Assembly: GCA_016712445.1 (NCBI GenBank)
Contig: JADJRB010000001.1
Coordinates: 1,922,001 to 1,986,000, forward strand
Direction: 5' to 3'
DNA length: 64,000 nucleotides
Source: Acidobacteriota bacterium
GTDB taxonomy: Bacteria > Pseudomonadota > Alphaproteobacteria > Caulobacterales > Hyphomonadaceae
Of this stretch, positions 63,107-64,000 are shown in pieces (the first letter of the stretch is position 1; each line of letters begins with the position of its first letter). Below the pieces are notes generated by a model, which saw nothing but the letters and a program-made list of their open reading frames with translations, searched no databases and was not told the DNA's origin. Position numbers and translations under genes: made by a program.

Positions 63107-63149
63107 GGGTCCGACACTAAAGCCTTTCGTACCAACCCGGAGAACGTCC

Positions 63150-64000
63150 ATGAAACGGAGTCTCGCCGCCGGGCTATTCGCCCTGTTTGCTTCCCACGCA
63201 GTCGCAGAGGAGGCAGTCTGGACTCCCTCGACGTTCACGCTCGACAACGGCATGGAAGTGGTGGTGATCCCCGATCACCGCGCGCCCGTCGTCACCCATA
63301 TGGTGTGGTACAAGGTCGGCGCGGTCGATGAGGCGCCCGGCAAGTCCGGCATCGCGCACCTGTTCGAACACGTGATGTTCAAGGAAACCAAGAATATCGG
63401 CCCGGAAGAGTTCACGTCCATCGTGCAGCGCTCGGGCGGCCAGCTGAACGCCTTCACCAGCTGGGACTACACGGCCTATTACGAGCGCGTAGCCAAGCCG
63501 CAGCTCGGCAAGATGATGGAACTTGAAGCCGAGCGGATGGTGAACCTCATCATCAACGACGATCCCAAGGGCCCGTTCATTTCCGAGCGCGACGTGGTCA
63601 AGGAAGAGCGCCGCCAGCGCATCGACAACAATCCCGGCGTGATCCTGCAGGAACAGGTGCTGTCGCAGATCTGGAAGGGACACCCCTACGAAATCACGGT
63701 CATCGGCAAGATGGACGAGGTTGCCGCGCTCACCCCGCAGGACGGTCTCGATTTCTACCAGCACTATTACAGCCCGGAGAATGCCATCCTGGTGGTCGCG
63801 GGCGATGTGACGCCGGACGAGGTGCGCGCGCTGGCTGAAGCGAACTACGGCGTCATCCCCCGCAGCGGAACGCCGCCGACCGAGCGCAAGTGGCGCGCGG
63901 TCGCCCCGCTCAGCGAAACGCTGACACTGGAACATGCCGACCCGAAAGTGCGCCAGCCCAGCTGGAGCCGCTACTATCTCGGCTATTCCCAGCTTCGCCA
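63150..64000 (+). CDS. M16 family zinc peptidase, cut by the right window edge
   Basis: The first 283 codons of a secreted or periplasmic M16 peptidase: Sec signal MKRSLAAGLFALFASHAVA, then FTLDNGMEVVVIPDHRAPVV. The inverted zinc motif is H70-L-F-E73-H74 in GIAHLFEHVMFKET, and the further ligand Glu is expected in VVKEERRQRIDNN (about residues 149-155). LTPQDGLDFYQHYYSPENAILV is typical of the family. The remainder of the gene lies beyond 64000. Homologues next to bamF in related bacteria often come as an active/inactive pair, which cannot be seen here. Confidence 0.93.
   Translation, partial: MKRSLAAGLFALFASHAVAEEAVWTPSTFTLDNGMEVVVIPDHRAPVVTHMVWYKVGAVDEAPGKSGIAHLFEHVMFKETKNIGPEEFTSIVQRSGGQLNAFTSWDYTAYYERVAKPQLGKMMELEAERMVNLIINDDPKGPFISERDVVKEERRQRIDNNPGVILQEQVLSQIWKGHPYEITVIGKMDEVAALTPQDGLDFYQHYYSPENAILVVAGDVTPDEVRALAEANYGVIPRSGTPPTERKWRAVAPLSETLTLEHADPKVRQPSWSRYYLGYSQLR

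Overview
The window is about 64 kb of a GC-rich (low to mid 60s %) chromosome and reads as an alphaproteobacterium of the Hyphomonas/Maricaulis/Caulobacter type. This placement is inferred from content, not from a marker-gene search. The supporting features are a TipF-like degenerate EAL protein preceded by TTAA-N7-TTAA (CtrA-type) sites, a DUF3035/BamF-like lipoprotein beside lspA and ileS, a GAAC-N7-GAAC (alphaproteobacterial LexA-type) box between divergent uvrA and ssb, a GyrA with an acidic insert in its C-terminal domain, and several TonB receptors. No rRNA, tRNA, CRISPR array, integrase or insertion sequence was seen. Most of the window is ordinary chromosome with a few accessory singletons.

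Layout. 0-7.5 kb: a C-terminal gene fragment, an HD-domain protein, a Kazal-domain lipoprotein, an SDR, a VOC protein, a GIY-YIG nuclease gene bracketed by three palindromic repeats, a secreted S10 peptidase and an EreA/ChaN-like lipoprotein. 7.6-14.4 kb: a translationally coupled concentrative nucleoside transporter and TonB receptor, a glutathione transferase and an M1 aminopeptidase lipoprotein. 14.4-22.8 kb: lipid, aldehyde and acyl-CoA metabolism (two-gene SDR/thioesterase unit, acyl-CoA dehydrogenase, serine hydrolase, enoyl-CoA hydratase, coniferyl aldehyde dehydrogenase) with small genes including a GC-poor orphan. 22.8-31 kb: sterol desaturase-like protein, DEAD-box helicase with a basic repetitive tail, a TIR-transmembrane-FGE fusion, a zinc-ribbon protein, Fe superoxide dismutase, an NDUFAF6-like squalene/phytoene synthase homologue and a glucose/sorbosone dehydrogenase-type lipoprotein. 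31-44.5 kb: trmFO, two membrane proteins, uvrA/ssb, a class D beta-lactamase, gyrA, coaD, a cyclophilin and queA.

44.5-53.7 kb: small exported and hypothetical proteins, an SDR-csaA-thioesterase operon whose last gene appears frameshifted, a DUF2946-like/TonB receptor/PepSY metal-uptake unit, a solitary DUF262-DUF1524 (GmrSD-like) protein and a fumarylacetoacetate hydrolase family protein. 53.7-64 kb: tipF, a lipoprotein, a NagD-like HAD hydrolase, a MaoC hydratase, ribF, a YbjN-like protein, ileS, lspA, a bamF-like gene and the start of an M16 peptidase.

How the genes connect. Tight overlaps (ATGA, TGATG, GTGA) mark the operons: transporter/TonB receptor; acyl-CoA dehydrogenase/serine hydrolase/orphan/DUF3253/TfoX; coaD/cyclophilin; SDR/csaA/thioesterase; MaoC/ribF. 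The best candidates for less-described biology are the repeat-bracketed GIY-YIG gene, the TIR-FGE membrane fusion, the solitary DUF262-DUF1524 protein, the phased TTAA cluster at tipF, the zinc-ribbon gene whose ribosome binding site lies in a perfect hairpin, and the split thioesterase.
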